Shown piece by piece: positions 47,416 through 60,580 of a stretch of DNA of 64,000 bases (the first letter of the stretch is position 1; each line of letters begins with the position of its first letter). The stretch lies in the NCBI RefSeq assembly GCF_900963305.1, contig NC_042514.1, forward strand, positions 2,397,501 through 2,461,500. The letters run 5' to 3'. Position numbers and translations under genes: made by a program. The stretch is from Echeneis naucrates (taxonomy: Eukaryota; Chordata; Actinopteri; Carangiformes; Echeneidae). The notes beneath the pieces are model-generated. The model saw nothing but the letters and a program-made list of their open reading frames with translations, had not been told where the DNA came from and did no database searches.

Positions 47416-47628
47416 AAACAGAAAGCAGATGTGTTACAGCTTACAGCTGTTAGTCTTCAGGTTACTAGTGGGAGATAAAACTGAGTCCTCTACTCAATTT
47501 TTTTCCACAAAAGCAATATCTTAAATCTTAAATGTGAATGTTGACTTGGTCTCCCGTGATATTTAATTGAATGTCTTTGTATTTTGGACTGTTGTGTAAA
47601 ATAAACTCATTGAAAAAGTTTTATTTGA

Positions 47629-47655
47629 GGCGGCACGGTGGGACAGTGTTAAGTC
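47629..47655 (+). repeat. Head fragment of an abundant tRNA-like teleost repeat
   Basis: 'ggcggcacggtgggacagtg' matches the start of the common fish repeat whose body is seen on the opposite strand at 61480-61742. Only the first part is present. Confidence 0.5.
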
Positions 47656-48448
47656 ACGTCACACCAAGACATCTTTATGGGTATTATTTAACAATCAAAC
47701 AAGATATTTTATAGACAAACAATTAAAAGGTTAATTGAGTCAATAATGATCAAATTTAACAGATTGAACAAACTGGTCAAAGAAATGAAACTAAACTTAA
47801 CGTCAAGTTGACTATTTCTTTTCTAAAACTTCCTGTGTGCACACACGCCTGTGCAGACACGTGCACACACAGCAGTTTGATCATGAATCTGCTTATTAAG
47901 GTCGCTCGTCTCCTCATGACCTTGTGAGAAATTTCCCAACTTGTGAAATCTGTTATCTACCTCTGAGGGATAATAACATGGAAGTGAAGTTGCCCCGCGG
48001 GAAGTAAGAAGTTCTATCAGTCAGCGTCAGGCTACCTGTCTGCCCTCCGAAGAGAGCGAGAACCGCCAGATGAACCGTATTAAGGTGGAGATAATTCAAG
48101 TGGATTGCTGGAGGAACCACCATGGAGTCGATCCAGCAGCTCCAAATTGGCCCTCCAAGTAGCGTTCATGGTCATTTTGAGCCAGAATGATTTCACACAC
48201 CAGTAGTTCGTATGCATCGCAGGAAGGAAAGGAAATTTAGTTGCTAAATGATAAGAGTGTTGTTTGGACTTATCTCACAAGAAAACCTGAAGTGAAGGAG
48301 AAGTTGTCTTCTCTTCGAGATGCCGACTCAGCAGAATTTAAATTAGAGCAAGAACAAGGAGTTTTAGTTAATCTGGAGCTTAAAGGGGTTTTATTGATTT
48401 TTGTTTCTTTGTTTTTTTTGGTGGCATTTGTGAGAAAGCTTAAGAAAT

Positions 48449-48490
48449 AAACCACAATGACAGCTAAAGTTCCTCCTGTCATTGTGGTTT
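48449..48490. repeat. 15-bp perfect inverted repeat (hairpin) with 12-base loop
   Basis: AAACCACAATGACAG (48449-48463) is followed after 12 bases by its exact reverse complement, CTGTCATTGTGGTTT (48476-48490). No other copy is seen in the window and no target-site duplication is obvious. Confidence 0.9.
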
Positions 48491-50189
48491 GGGTTGAATT
48501 TAATGCCTCGGTACAAGGTCAGATGAGAAAGACTAAACGAAAACTAAATGAAGTATTTGTATACTGCTCAGTTCAGCATTTCAGAATCCCGTCTGTCTGC
48601 GTTTTTGCAGTCAGGTCACTGATCGAGTCTCAGTGGGAGAGAAAACAGCTGGCATGGAAAACAACAAGCATCGGACTGACCTCGCTGATAAAGCTGGAGG
48701 AAAAGGTGACATCATCTGGGAGCCGCACTCTTTACCCACCGTGGACATACCAGCAGACCAAAGTGTTGAGACGCTCGGCAGCCTCAGGGAACTGGCTTCA
48801 GTAAACAGGCTGCTGGTGACCCGGTGATACATCTGACCCGTCTGTTAATCTGCCCCAAACACACGGAGCAAAACATTTCACTTCTAGTTAACATTTTTAA
48901 GGTGTTACTATGAAAGTGCTGAAGAACTCCATTGGCAAAAAGTCAGATTTTATTGAAGTCTATGGGGAAATGAGTGGACTATCCCAGTTTATAGAGAAGG
49001 TCAGATCCAGCCTTCAATATAGTCTGAAGATTTTGTGTTGGGGCTTTTTGATTTTGGGTGAAGTTAGGACCACATGTCCGTTTATCTGCTTGATGCGCAA
49101 TTTGAAACCTTACAATGAAAAAAATAAATAAACAAATGTAAAAGAAGTATGTTAGTTATGTACCAACAACAACGGATTTGTAGGTGAAATGAAATTACCT
49201 TTTTAAAAATCTAAATTGTGACAGTTCCATCTTATCAAACCTATTTAAACTCGGCCGGTGGGAGACAGGACACATTTCTGAAATTCCTCAGCGGCACAAA
49301 GGTTTGACAAAGAATCGTGGTCTCTATTTTCAACAATGCTGATTAATGTTGACATTCTGGAGCTGCCCTGTACAGCTGCATTCCTCTGCTGTTGGTCACC
49401 GAGGAGTTCGATTTACGGGACAATCTGAAGCTGGAGGTCATAATGAGGCGTCATTGTGAGACTGTCAGCTGCGACTTCTGTGGAAAACTATAGTGGGGAA
49501 TTATTTTCATGTCTCAGGCATCAGTAATAGAATTAAAATTAAAGGTGAAGTCCATTTGAAAGCTTCAGTTTGGTTGCACAAACTGCTGGTTCACTGTCAC
49601 ACTTTTACTTACTGGACTTTTGAAATAGAGCAGATCTATGATCCATGTTTTTACTAACGCTTGTGTTTTTCCTACAATGACAAGTCTTGTGGAAAATACC
49701 TGTTTTATCGTGGAAAGTAGGAAAAGATAGATTTTTTTTTCAGGGTGACTTGTGTGTGCTTTATTTGAGATCATATTTACTGTCTTTTCCGCAGAGAGTT
49801 CACTGTATTCTTCACTTTAATTGTCTGGTTTATATCATTCACAGAGAAACAGCTTTTCTTTTTCACTATAATAGATGAGTTTGACTAAATCCATTTAGTA
49901 AAAAAAAATATACTGAAAATATAAAATTACCTGCACACAGCTTGACTTTGGGTCAGATCAAAATTTTTAGCAGATTTTAAGTTTTCCCAGTTTTATTTTT
50001 CCCTCTGCTCTCAAACTGACATCATTAAATGGAAATTACATTTAGCAGCAAGAAGATAATCACAGTATTTGTTAAAGAGCGTTTGTTGTGCTTGGTAAGA
50101 GATGTGACAGAGAAGATTTGACCTGAGACGCTGAGACCATAATGATGTCAGGGGAATGTTTATTGAGCTGATAAACTGACTGAGAAGTG

Positions 50190-50275
50190 GGTCCACTTTC
50201 CTATAGACTTCAACACAATCGGACTTCCTTTTATAGCTGCAGTCTCCCTCTGGTGGCCAGCAGAGAGAATGCAGG
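50190..50275 (-). repeat. Interspersed repeat copy, reverse orientation
   Basis: On the minus strand it reads 'ctggccaccagagggagact', then 'gattgtgttgaagtctatag'. It shows the same 5' head as the copies at 36368 and 47240. Confidence 0.6.
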
Positions 50276-52559
50276 TTGAAGGTCAATGATGAAAACCACA
50301 TGAAAGTGCTTCATGTTAATCCTCGTCCTCTCTGAGGAATCAAACCCGCTGCTGTTCCAGAACTTCACTGCACGCTCGATTATTACCTCAAAAACAATCA
50401 CCACTACGTAACGCATGTAACAAATGTTAGCTGTTTTTTCTGCTATACATTCCAGAATGACAGGATAGATTTGTTTGCAGCAACGTCCCAAAACTGTAAT
50501 TGAGAATCACCCCATCAGCACCCATCCGTTGGTGAGCTCTGGCTTCACTTCACAGGGATTCAGTGTTACAGGTCTGAGACCACAACATTCTTTATGGGCA
50601 TCTAAACTTAACAGCCGACTCCCTGTTTGTTGATCTGATGCCCGTATCATCAGAAACAGTTTGTTTTAGATGCAGAACATAAAACTCCCTCACTTTACAG
50701 TGTAAACTCTTTATTTTGGCTTCTGTCTCTCATTTGAGGAGCTCATATTTTAGTTTTTTTCCTCTCTCTCTCTCTCTTTCATTGCAACATTGTGCAGCAA
50801 ACACAAGAAGTGAGTCACAGGGACATTGCGTGCCAGGAAGCATCACCGGTCTGAGGTGCATTTAATTTTAGCCCTTCACCTTGTGATGTGCTTAGGTCAC
50901 CTCCACCTCCTGTTGAATACTAAGCTTGTTTTGTGGGAGGGCAGGATCGTCCCTTTAATGCCTCCTTGCTGATGTCACAGTAACCCTGAACAAGTTGTTT
51001 GGATATTGATTCAACCTGCATGAAAGCAAATGTTACATGTTCAACTGCTGAAGGAAGAGTCAGGGCGAGTGTCAACTATCCGCCCTCATAGTGTTTGACC
51101 CTTCAGACATCTTTAAGGCCACACGTGAAATGACTTGGTGTCTCCTCTCTGTTATGCAAACCTCACTATGGTGTTGGGACGGAGAAAATTGTGCCGCATG
51201 TTTGATACACAGCAAATATCTGTGAACTGTAATCAACACAAAGCTGCACTCACAGACCCACAGTGGTCTGGTCCTGATCCCAGTCCTGCTCCTGAGAGCT
51301 GAAACATTTAGCAGATGAATAAAATATTGGATTGAGCTGAAATGAGACATCAGTTCGAAATTTAGCTTTGTTAGCACAGAGACACGGACTTGTTTTTTTG
51401 CTGGATCAATATCATCAGCCATCACTGATCTGCTACAGAAACACATCTGGGATTGTTGTTAATGTATTTAATTATATACTCTTCTTTTGTAATTTTTTTA
51501 TGTGTTTGTCTTTTTATTTGTTAATGTTATTTTGGCTTTCAAAATCTATTTCATTCCACATCATTTTTGGTTTTCTTTTTGGAAAGAAAGAGGTCGACAA
51601 ATTAAGTTTGATAAGTGGTCAGACTAGACAATGAATTTGAAGACGATCTCTTTGTCTTTAGAAAACCTTTAAAAGACCAAACAATTCAATGATTAATTCA
51701 TGAGTGTGGGGTTTGTTGGTGAAAGTTGTTTTGACGACGATCCTGACACTATGTTGAGGATTAAAAACTGAATTTTCTAAAAATTTAAAATGATCTTAAA
51801 TTCCTCTGAAGGCCAGATTAATATTAGCTGCAACTGGAAAGATCACACAAGAGCAGGAATACATTGTTCTATTCTAGGTGCATGTTCTTTTTTAGTGAAC
51901 AGTATCAGTATTGCGTTGCTTTTGCATCCAAACAAGACATGGAGAGTGTATTTTTATAACCCTGATGTTCTGAGTTGGCAGGACAATGCTGGGCCGGACT
52001 GACAAGGAGGGAATTTCTTTAGAGTGTCTCCACTGGGAGTAATTTTTTATTCAATGATAAGGAAGTGGTGACAAAGGCTGTCTATAAAAAAAAAAAAAAA
52101 GATACAACATTGAGTCTGTTTGTACAATAACAGCTGAATTTTTTTACCAGTTGGGAAATATCTTGCTCACTCTAAAAACATCTCTGTGACTAATTCCAAC
52201 CTCTGTGAAACGGCATCACCTGGTCATACATTAGCAATCGCCTTCTGAAATTCTGTGCTTTCTTGCCAAAAGTCCTGATGACGTTACGCTGAAAACAGAT
52301 TGTTTAATAAACCGGAGGAGCACAGGCTGTGCTGTCGAATGCATGCCGAGTTTCAACACTTACTGCCTGTTGTGTTTTTTAGTATATGAGCTGTTATAAT
52401 TATGTAACATCTTACATCACCGTCAAAATAATGCTTTGTCACTGCCAGGGCAAAGGGTCACCGCAAAGTTTGTGTCTTTTTCAAGGATTGTTTGCTTTTG
52501 AGGCTCATTATTGAATAAATGTTGAGCCAATTCTCTGTAGTGTTTTTCAGTCCTCCAGT

Positions 52560-52800
52560 TATTTTGGCGCTGTGTTGCTTTTAGGCCCGTCGCATTGATA
52601 ATTCGAGGGGCCTCATTTGTCCTGAATTGTTTCCATCTCTGAATGGAGTGGACTCATTGTGACTATGGAGGCTGTGTTTCCCAAACCTGTTCTGTATAAT
52701 TGGACTTTGTTCATATACATTCATTAGCTTGCTAACAATGGGCTGCTTAGATGTGGTAGTCCTTCTGCGTTAATGCAATCCCTGCTGGAAGCTCAGGGCA
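52560..52800. other. Candidate conserved non-coding element
   Basis: A repeat-free, balanced-composition block containing 'cgcattgataattcgagg' and 'tcattagcttgctaacaatg'. It ends at a C-run (about 52817-52826). Inference only. Confidence 0.3.
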
Positions 52801-55394
52801 GGCAGAGCAGCAACCCCCCCCCCCCCGATGTCCTTGAACAGCAGAGTGCATCACTTCCTCCCATGGAGGCTCTTCTCTGACTTTCAAAGGACTTTGGAGC
52901 CTCACAGAGGAGCTCGCTTTCTTCCGAGCCTTATTGACTTCTCATCCTCTGTGTTCCTTACAAAAGGAGGAATCTGCTAAACCTGGCTGATGTTTGCGTA
53001 GAAATATTTTCTGACCCACATAAACAATATCCAGGGGGACTTTCTCTGGCCTTTTGTAGCCCCCACCCTCCCTTTGGCACCTTACTGCCATTTGTCTTTG
53101 TGATTCTTCGCAGAGAGGCATCGCTCTGTGTCCCCCAGGTTTTAGTAGTCTGTAGTAAAGATGGATGCCATCCTGCCTTAGTTTGTGCTTGTATCTGCCC
53201 CCCCCCTCCACGGATGGCGTTATAATCAATACTGACATTCAACCCCCATGTGCCTCCATTAGAAGTAATGTTAAGCTGACTTTGGGCAGCAATGTGAATT
53301 AGTTACATAACCATGAGGGGCCACAAGGCACTAATCGTCTTCAAAAGGATGAGGAAGAGCTTCAATAACACACAATCAATATAACAAACCAAAACAATTG
53401 TGACTGTCATCATTATCTGAACTGATTTTGTTTCTGATCAGCTGACCCAACTGTTTTTGTTGCTGCTGCTTTATTGAGGTATTAACAGCTTTTAGCTTTT
53501 GATTGTCTGAGTTCACGGCAGAGTGTCGGACCAATAACTGTATTTCCACTGTTTAATACTGCGAAAAGGCACAAAAATAAAGTCCCATATTCTAATTTTA
53601 TTTATCTTTTTACTTGTTACTTATTTCCAGTCCGTAATACAAATGCAATATCTGATTATGCAGAGAACATGTCTGATGGTGCTGACATGTGATAACATAA
53701 ACTCTGCACAGATTTATTAGATCGATGTGAGAAATCAGGATTAGGCTACACATCGAACATACTGGATATAAATTAGTTCAGTTTGGAGTTTTGGTACGTT
53801 TCGCTGTAAATTTGTTAATATTTATTGTTTATGACAACAAGACAATCGATGTAGATCGTTTAGGTTCGATGCTCAGTTATCTTGGTTTTTTCAGCCCTTC
53901 CACTGATACAGTGATCCAGGTGTTATTCATATGGCGGCGCACAGATTTAGATTAATGCCAAAAACTGCATGTGGATGCATCCTATGGGTGTGTCTGTGTG
54001 TGTGTGTGTATATACACGTGTCCATTAGCGTCCCGTGGGTAGTGTGCTAATGGAGGCTGTTCTGGGTGCAGCGTGTCTCTGCAGATTAGAGCGCTGATGT
54101 TATTCTGATTGATCAATCTGAACCTCTTGTTGTATATTCCTGAGGATGTGCCCCGGCCGGCTCTGTTAATTCCCTCACAGTCAGTTCCTTGTTTCCTGAT
54201 GTAACTAACACCGCAGCCAGGCATTCCTCAGACTCACACAGCCGAACGGCAGGCTGAAGTTCCAGTCCAGGACTCTTATTTTTCCAAAATAAAGACATTG
54301 AAAAAATTGTGATAGTTTGCCATCATACAGTATGTTTTGGGTATGGGCCAACGTGTTTATTGTCATTACCGAGCAGTGTGTTGAACTTTATTAGTATTGT
54401 TCTGGCTGGACGATTATGCAACTGAGAAATAGTTGGTTGTTGTTTCGTTCTGCTTTCGGAGCTGCACAGAGATGAATGATTTATGATAAATGTCATCATA
54501 AAGGTGAATTTGAGTTTTCAGAATTCTCACATTTCAGATGTTTTAGGAGTCAAAGATGTTGACTATTGCTTCACTGCCTCTCCTTCTCCTCCTTTCTGCT
54601 CCCCCTCTCCCGCTCACCTTGGCAGAGTTGACTGAGCTGATAAGAAATGGCTGCAGTGCTTTCAGCCTTCAGACTATAAATATGACAGAACAAACTCTCA
54701 TAAATATTTGAAGGGGGCCAATAACTGCTGTAGTCTACACACACATACAAACACACACTACAGTCTACCTACTGTCGCACAAAATGAACTCAAGTTGTCT
54801 TCAGGCACACCCAAACGGATGCAAAGCTTCTCATCGGCAAGTAAACACAAGGTGGGCACATTTTCATCCCTCGGCACAAATTCATTCAGGAGCTTCCCCT
54901 GCTGACTCACTTGCAGCTCACCTCGTAGTCTTAACACACAGATCAACAACCAGCAGGATGAGCAGCACGGATGGGAAAAATGGTGTACTGACTCCTCCAT
55001 CACCTTAGTAATGAACCCACAAACTAAAGCCAGAGCAACAGAGCCTTTATTATTCTGTCTGGGTTTTAACTCACCTTGGCGTCCTGCACTCTATAATTAC
55101 AGCCAAGCTAAACCCCTAAAACATGATCCTTGATGACTTGTCAGCCCACTGTTCAGTCATTGGCTGGTTTTTCTGTAAGACTGGATCAGAAAACATAACT
55201 ATAGAAGTAATTAATCATGTCCTTACAGATTGTTGGACTGACTGTAATAGCAGACCTGGGAGCAGCTGGCATTATTTTATACTGCTGCTATATGACGAGC
55301 ATTAAACCCAAATAAATTTAATTTGAATTTAAAATTTGAGTTCCAGAGAGACAAAGCAAATCATTGATCAGTGCACGACTCCACTGGTGGAAAA

Positions 55395-55530
55395 GGAACT
55401 GAGATTATATTGAAGTCTACGGGAAAATGTCCATCATTCTCCTTGATTTATTAGCTCAATAAACATTTCCCTAATTAGTTTATGGTTTCAATCTCTAGTT
55501 TCAAGTCTTCTTCAATAGACTATTGAAGAC
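55395..55530 (+). repeat. Interspersed repeat copy
   Basis: 'attgaagtctacgggaaaat', 'tgatttattagctcaataaa', 'agtttatggtttcaatctct', 'agtcttcttcaatag'. It directly abuts the 12-mer minisatellite that follows. Confidence 0.7.
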
Positions 55531-55568
55531 TTTCAAAGAAAGCGGCGCCAGGGTAGGGCTTGGTGGGG

Positions 55569-55808
55569 CTATAGTTAGCTCTACCGTTAGCCCTATCGTT
55601 AGCAATATCGTAGGCTCTGCCATTAGTTCTACCGTTAGTTCTACCGTTAGTTCTACCGTTAGTTCTACCGTTAGCTCTGCCGTTAGCTCTGCCGTTAGCT
55701 CTACCGTTAGCCCTATCGTTAGCAATATCGTAGGCTCTGCCATTAGTTCTACCGTTAGTTCTACCGTTAGCTCTGCCGTTAGCTCTGCCGTTAGCTCTAC
55801 CGTTCATC
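55569..55808. repeat. 12-bp minisatellite with a 120-bp higher-order period
   Basis: The unit is GTTAGYTCTRCC with variants. The variant block 'ctaccgttagccctatcgtt' starts at 55581 and again at 55701, so ten 12-mers form a 120-base higher-order unit present about twice. Because 12 is a multiple of three, both strands have open frames (VSST... and NGRANGRT...); they are not genes. Confidence 0.92.
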
Positions 55809-55899
55809 TACCATAAAAGTACCAAGAAAATTGTGGCGTCTACGTCGTAACGGCATTCAGGCAGCTATAATGACAACTGTCACTGACCTGGGTTCTGTA

Positions 55900-56340
55900 G
55901 GAGTCGGTCTGCGGTCCCGTTAACATCAACCAACGCTGACTGTCACTGTCCTGAGATCAGTGGGGAACCTGTCAGTGCTGACGTCACTCCTGTGAGCGCG
56001 CTCTTTAGTGCGTGCTCGACACAGAGACAGTTTGGTTGACGTTATCTTCGTTAGAAGCTAACTGGCTGTAGCAGTTAGCGTCAGCGGCTTACAGTCAGGT
56101 TAGTAAGTTAACGTCAGTAACCTGGTCAAAATGTACCGTGGATAAAAGTGTTTTTAAACGTCGTAGAACGGAACAACAGACGGCGTGTCGGATAAAACTA
56201 CGGACACACCTTTGACACCTGCGGGGCACGGACACCGGCCATGATGCTAATGCTACACTGACGTTAGCCAACGGCCCGGGGATGGACAGGAAAAACCAAA
56301 GCGGCACTGTACTCACTGAAAATCTCAACCTGGTGAGTGT
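55900..56340 (+). promoter_or_regulatory. CRE-containing promoter with a possible first exon of an unidentified plus-strand gene
   Basis: A perfect CRE, TGACGTCA, lies at 55979-55986, followed by CpG-richer sequence with several TAACGTCAG/GACGTTAGC words. ATG at 56282 (context GGGGATGGA) opens 17 codons, MDRKNQSGTVLTENLNL, ending in phase 0 at a good donor, CTG|GTGAGT (56332/56333). Two short uORFs precede it. I do not recognise the peptide and found no following exon in the remaining 7.7 kb. It could be the first exon of a gene with a long first intron or of a non-coding RNA. Confidence 0.45.
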
Positions 56341-58424
56341 TAAATTTTGTTTTTAGTGTTTTTGGAAACTTTGCTGACTTTGTTTTTGCGTGTTGCCTGG
56401 TTCACGTTCTTCTTGCTGCGGTCGTGTTGCCTAATTAGCATATTGAATTAGTTGGAGGTGTGTTTGCACTCCTAGACTGAATATAGTTTTAGGACAACTG
56501 GAGAAAATGTGCGGTGTTGAATTGGGTGATCTGTGTGTCAAAAGTTTCCCTTATTGGCCCACTCTGGTCTTATGTTGGTCTCATTACCTTCTATAGCTGC
56601 AGTATTGTGTGTGTGTGTGAGTGCGTGGAGCTGTGGAGAGTGTTGTTTTATTGAATTTATAATCAAATTGAAATTCTGGCATTGATTTGAGCCCCACTGT
56701 ACTTCAACAAAAAACAAAACAAAACACTGAAAGTACTTGATTTGCATTTTTGAAATAATAGTTACATTTAGAGGAAAAGTCGGACATGTTTTTTTTTTTT
56801 TTTTTTCCAAGCCTCTTGTTCCATCAGACAAATTTGATCCAAATTCAGCGGAAGGCTCGGTGTCCTGAAATGGAGAAGACATATTATATTTTTGGCTCTG
56901 AGACTTGGCAGAGAGGATGAATGAGACGAGGGTGGGGGGAGTGCTGACCCTGGACCTGCTTCATCTGCTCCTGTGTGATATGAGCCATCTGAGGATTATG
57001 GCTGGTCTGATTCTGGGGCCTTCGGAGATCAGGCCTGCTCTGTATTAGCTCTGATAAAGTTACCGCACAGGACCAGTGAGGCTCAGGCTTCTCCAACTCA
57101 TATTTTACATCACAACCCAAGAAACAGAGCACCTCTTGTTGTTCTTCGAAGTTATGAAATGGCAGTCTAAATCAGACATCTGTTGTTGTCGATCAATGTT
57201 CACCTTATATATTTAATGAAAGCCTGGCACTTTTTTCTTTCGTTATGAATGGTCCTATTAAGAACGAGGCTTACACCACGCTGTTTGCTGGATGGCTGCT
57301 GTAGTTGTGTGTCTGTGTGCTGGATTTGCTGTCCTTGTGAAAACCAGCTGGAAGCTTAGAGTTTTGGAGAGTGGACGTTTTTACCAAGAGAACCCATTTT
57401 GGTGAGTCCACAGGGCTTCTAGCTGACAATAAGGGACAAACATTGAATTGAAGGTTTCTTTTAGGATAAGAGTAAAAGTTGAGACTGAAATTAGAGTTCC
57501 CCTTTGTCTGGACTTTATTTATATTATTTTTTATTTTTAGCAAATTTAAAATTTACATCAGATACACTTTGTAATATAAAGAAATCACATTTTGAAGAAA
57601 TAAAGATGAAACAATAAATTTACAATATTAAAAATGTAGTTACACTGCTAATGGAAACCAAACCTGAGCCGACCAAAATAGCTAAAACCAAAATCTACAT
57701 TTAAAGACGGAACAGCTTTTCAAGCAAATAATGCATCTGCAACAAATAACTGTGGCAAGACCGACGAATAATCTTGAAATAAAATATGCTTTTTATCCAA
57801 CATGCGGAACTCTTCTTCACAGAGAGAATTAATAATGTACTTAACTCCAATCATTTTACTGTCAGTCCTCCTCAAAGATCATGCTTTCCAACAAATACAA
57901 ATATGGAATGTAGAGACACAAAACCTCTGAAAAACGCACACAGACTTCTGTCCTGGTTATCAGGCTCTCACCCTGCTGTTCGTCTGGGTGTTGAAGCCAA
58001 GTCGTCCCCCCCAATGAAGAGCGGGGTGAGTGACCCTGTCACCAGGAGGTGCCAGTTACTCTGAAGTGATTTGCATCAGTTGTCAGTTTACACTGCCGTT
58101 GAAAGATCTTTTCTTTCTGTATGTTCTGGAAAAAAAGCTAAACTCCAAAAGTTTTTACAAGTTTCATTGCAGGAAATGAAAACTAAAGTGTCTGTGTTCT
58201 TATGTAACGAGCTGTCAGTGAGGGCGGGAGACCAAAAAAATTGCGTCTCCCTTCTGGGGTCAGAGAACTGCAGATAAAGGATATGAAGTTATGAGAATAA
58301 AAATGGACCTGTCATGCATCAGTGAGGCCGAAAGCCAATTAGGGCAAAGTTGTGTTGAAACAAAAGGGATTCCCAGTCGGTTCAACCAACCAACCAATCA
58401 GAAACCACAGCCATTCCTGACACT

Positions 58425-58480
58425 TCCGAAGCCATTTTCCCATAGACTTCAGTAAAATATGACTTTATTTAAAAGCCAGA
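58425..58480 (-). repeat. Partial interspersed repeat copy, reverse orientation
   Basis: 'cattttcccatagacttcag' is the reverse complement of the family's 'ctgaagtctatgggaaaatg'. Confidence 0.55.
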
Positions 58481-59634
58481 ATAAAGTTTTGAGGCTCTTC
58501 ATGGCTGGTTTCACTTTTCCGAGCCAGATTCTACATATTTTTGTTAATGGTTGGAACATAAGTCAAATATTGTTGTGCACTCTTTTGCTTCCATGATTAT
58601 ATAAACTGCTGTTTTGTTGCGATGTGCCTGAAATCTTGTCCAACACTCTATTTTTAGGTTTTAAGGGGGAGTTTCCAAAATTGTCCCATGTTCTTGTGTT
58701 GTTTGTGTTAAACGTTTGGACGGATGTTCAACTAGCGTTCATTTTATTTGGTTTCTGTCTGTGTGTGTCAAACACAACAAACACAAATGCATGCCGGCGA
58801 GTGCAGATGCTTCTTGGCAGTTCTGCCTCACACTGAAAGCAATAATGTCCGTTTCAAATATCAACTCCATGTTGTATCCTCCATATCTTCCTTTATCTCA
58901 TCTCATCTCGTCTCTGCTCAGCGCCTTGAAAATCCATCTTCCATCATTAATTCAGAGGAAATGAGTCCAGGTCGGCTTTTTGGTGCTACAGCAGCACCAG
59001 CAGCTCAGATTTCTGTTCCTGTTGCTCCCACTCAGCTTATTTTCCTGATTTGTTTTTGTGTGTGTTTAATTTTTGTGCATAAAGGTTAAATTTAGCTGCA
59101 CACCTCCTAATCTTATTTCTTTAAGCCAGGCGAGAAGGTAATTGGACCAGAGGAGCTTCCACAGCACTGCAAAGATGAATAAGCTTTTAAAGTGTGTGTG
59201 TATGTGTGTGTCCTCGTTGCCCTGAAAACACTCCCTCATGGTGTGTTTTCCTTATTTCATTCACACCTCATCCCTGCCGGACACAAAACACTTCTGTGAA
59301 GGAATACAAGTAGAACCATGTGTGCACAAAAATGCAGACACAACTACACACCACCAGGCCAGGTCCAAGTTTCTAAAGTTCCTTCAGAGAGACTTCTTGG
59401 TCTGAACCATCTACTGAATTTCACTCATTCACCCTTTTGATTAATCCTAATTGGGATTTTAAAATTTATTATTGTCCATCTCTTGTGTTAATAGAATTTA
59501 AGCTTAAATACAGCATGTGTGGTGTTGTGTTGTTATTGTGCTGTTGTGTTTCAACATGAAACACAGGCTGCTTTAACTAGGGGTCAAAGTTTTTAATCTT
59601 TTATCAGTTTTTAAATGATCCAACTTATGGATCT

Positions 59635-59754
59635 GTTGGGTCTCTTTAAATAAATTTATAAAGAGTTTGGTCTAGACCTGCTCTATATGTAAAGTGCCTT
59701 GATGTAACTTTGTTATGATTTGGCGCTATACAAATAAATCTGATTTGATTTGAA
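59635..59754 (+). mobile_element. 3' tail of a LINE/SINE-type retrotransposon
   Basis: The ending 'tttggcgctatacaaataaa' followed by TCTGATTTGATTTGA-type repeats is the common 3' tail of fish L2-like LINEs and their SINE partners. Only about 120 bases are recognisable. Confidence 0.6.
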
Positions 59755-60517
59755 ATTCCAGACCGAAGTGGGAACAAAGTGTTTATTGTTGTCTTGTTTT
59801 CAGATGATGATTTTCCTAATGATGTGTTCTGTCCTTGAGCTCCTTCGGTCTCTCAGCTTGTGACTCAGAGAAAAGACATATTTTCTTTCCACGTGTAACT
59901 GAAGTGGGATCTTTTCATGGCAGCTTCAAACAGCCTGTTCCATTGAGGAGTCTTTAGGGGAGAAATTAACTCCCATTAACTCCTTTAGGACACATTTGTG
60001 ACATTCTGACAATGTAGACCTTGTGAAAACAAGAAGCTGGATTTTGGGGCTCGCTCGGACGGCATCATTATACTCTTCACTTTTATAAGACATTACTGAA
60101 CACAGTTACTCAGGGACTTTGAAAAGAAGAAGCCGAGTGTGCACTGATGCATTAGATAAACCCTGGTAGCCACTTTCACAGTAAACTTCATCTAAAGCAC
60201 AATCCAGAAGACCAAATAATACATTAAAAAATCAACACAAAAAGTGTTGCGTCTATAGTTTTTCTTGTTGTGAACACAGTGAGCAGCCAAACAGGACATT
60301 GTCTCTCCGGACTGTGTCCCTGTTTTTAAGAGCAGTCCCGTCATAGCTGGTGAGAATAGACTGTCTCATTTCAAAGGCTGCATTAAAAATTTTCCTGGGA
60401 TTCCCATAATGTGCTTCAAAAATTAAAATAATGTAACAGCAAAGAGAGCAAACTGTTACCGTTAAAGCTAAGAGTTTTAGCTGACAGTATAAATGTTAAA
60501 ACCGTTTGTGTGTTTTG

Positions 60518-60580
60518 TTATATTATTATTATTATTATTATTATTTTATTTATTTATTTATTTATTTTTTATTATTTTGT
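60518..60580. repeat. (TTA)n / (TTTA)n microsatellite
   Basis: A run of ATT trinucleotides changes to TTTA tetranucleotides. Confidence 0.9.

Larger units (their letters stand above)
25216..55394. other. Gene-poor intergenic region (about 30 kb)
   Basis: No reading frame here resembles a known protein; the longest ones are short and mostly run through CA/GT repeats. The stretch holds microsatellites, several interspersed repeat copies and short regulatory-looking motifs, listed separately. By synteny with 3q29 it would be part of the gene-poor interval between FAM43A and XXYLT1, but XXYLT1 is not visible. Confidence 0.6.

Noticed and set aside
55520-55816. Repetitive NGRANGRT/VSSTVSS proteins
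   Set aside because: Products of the 12-bp minisatellite read in frame; no start context or flanking coding sequence supports a gene.
57780-58275. Two neighbouring plus-strand frames of 92 and 68 codons
   Set aside because: Neither resembles a known family and neither has convincing start or splice signals.
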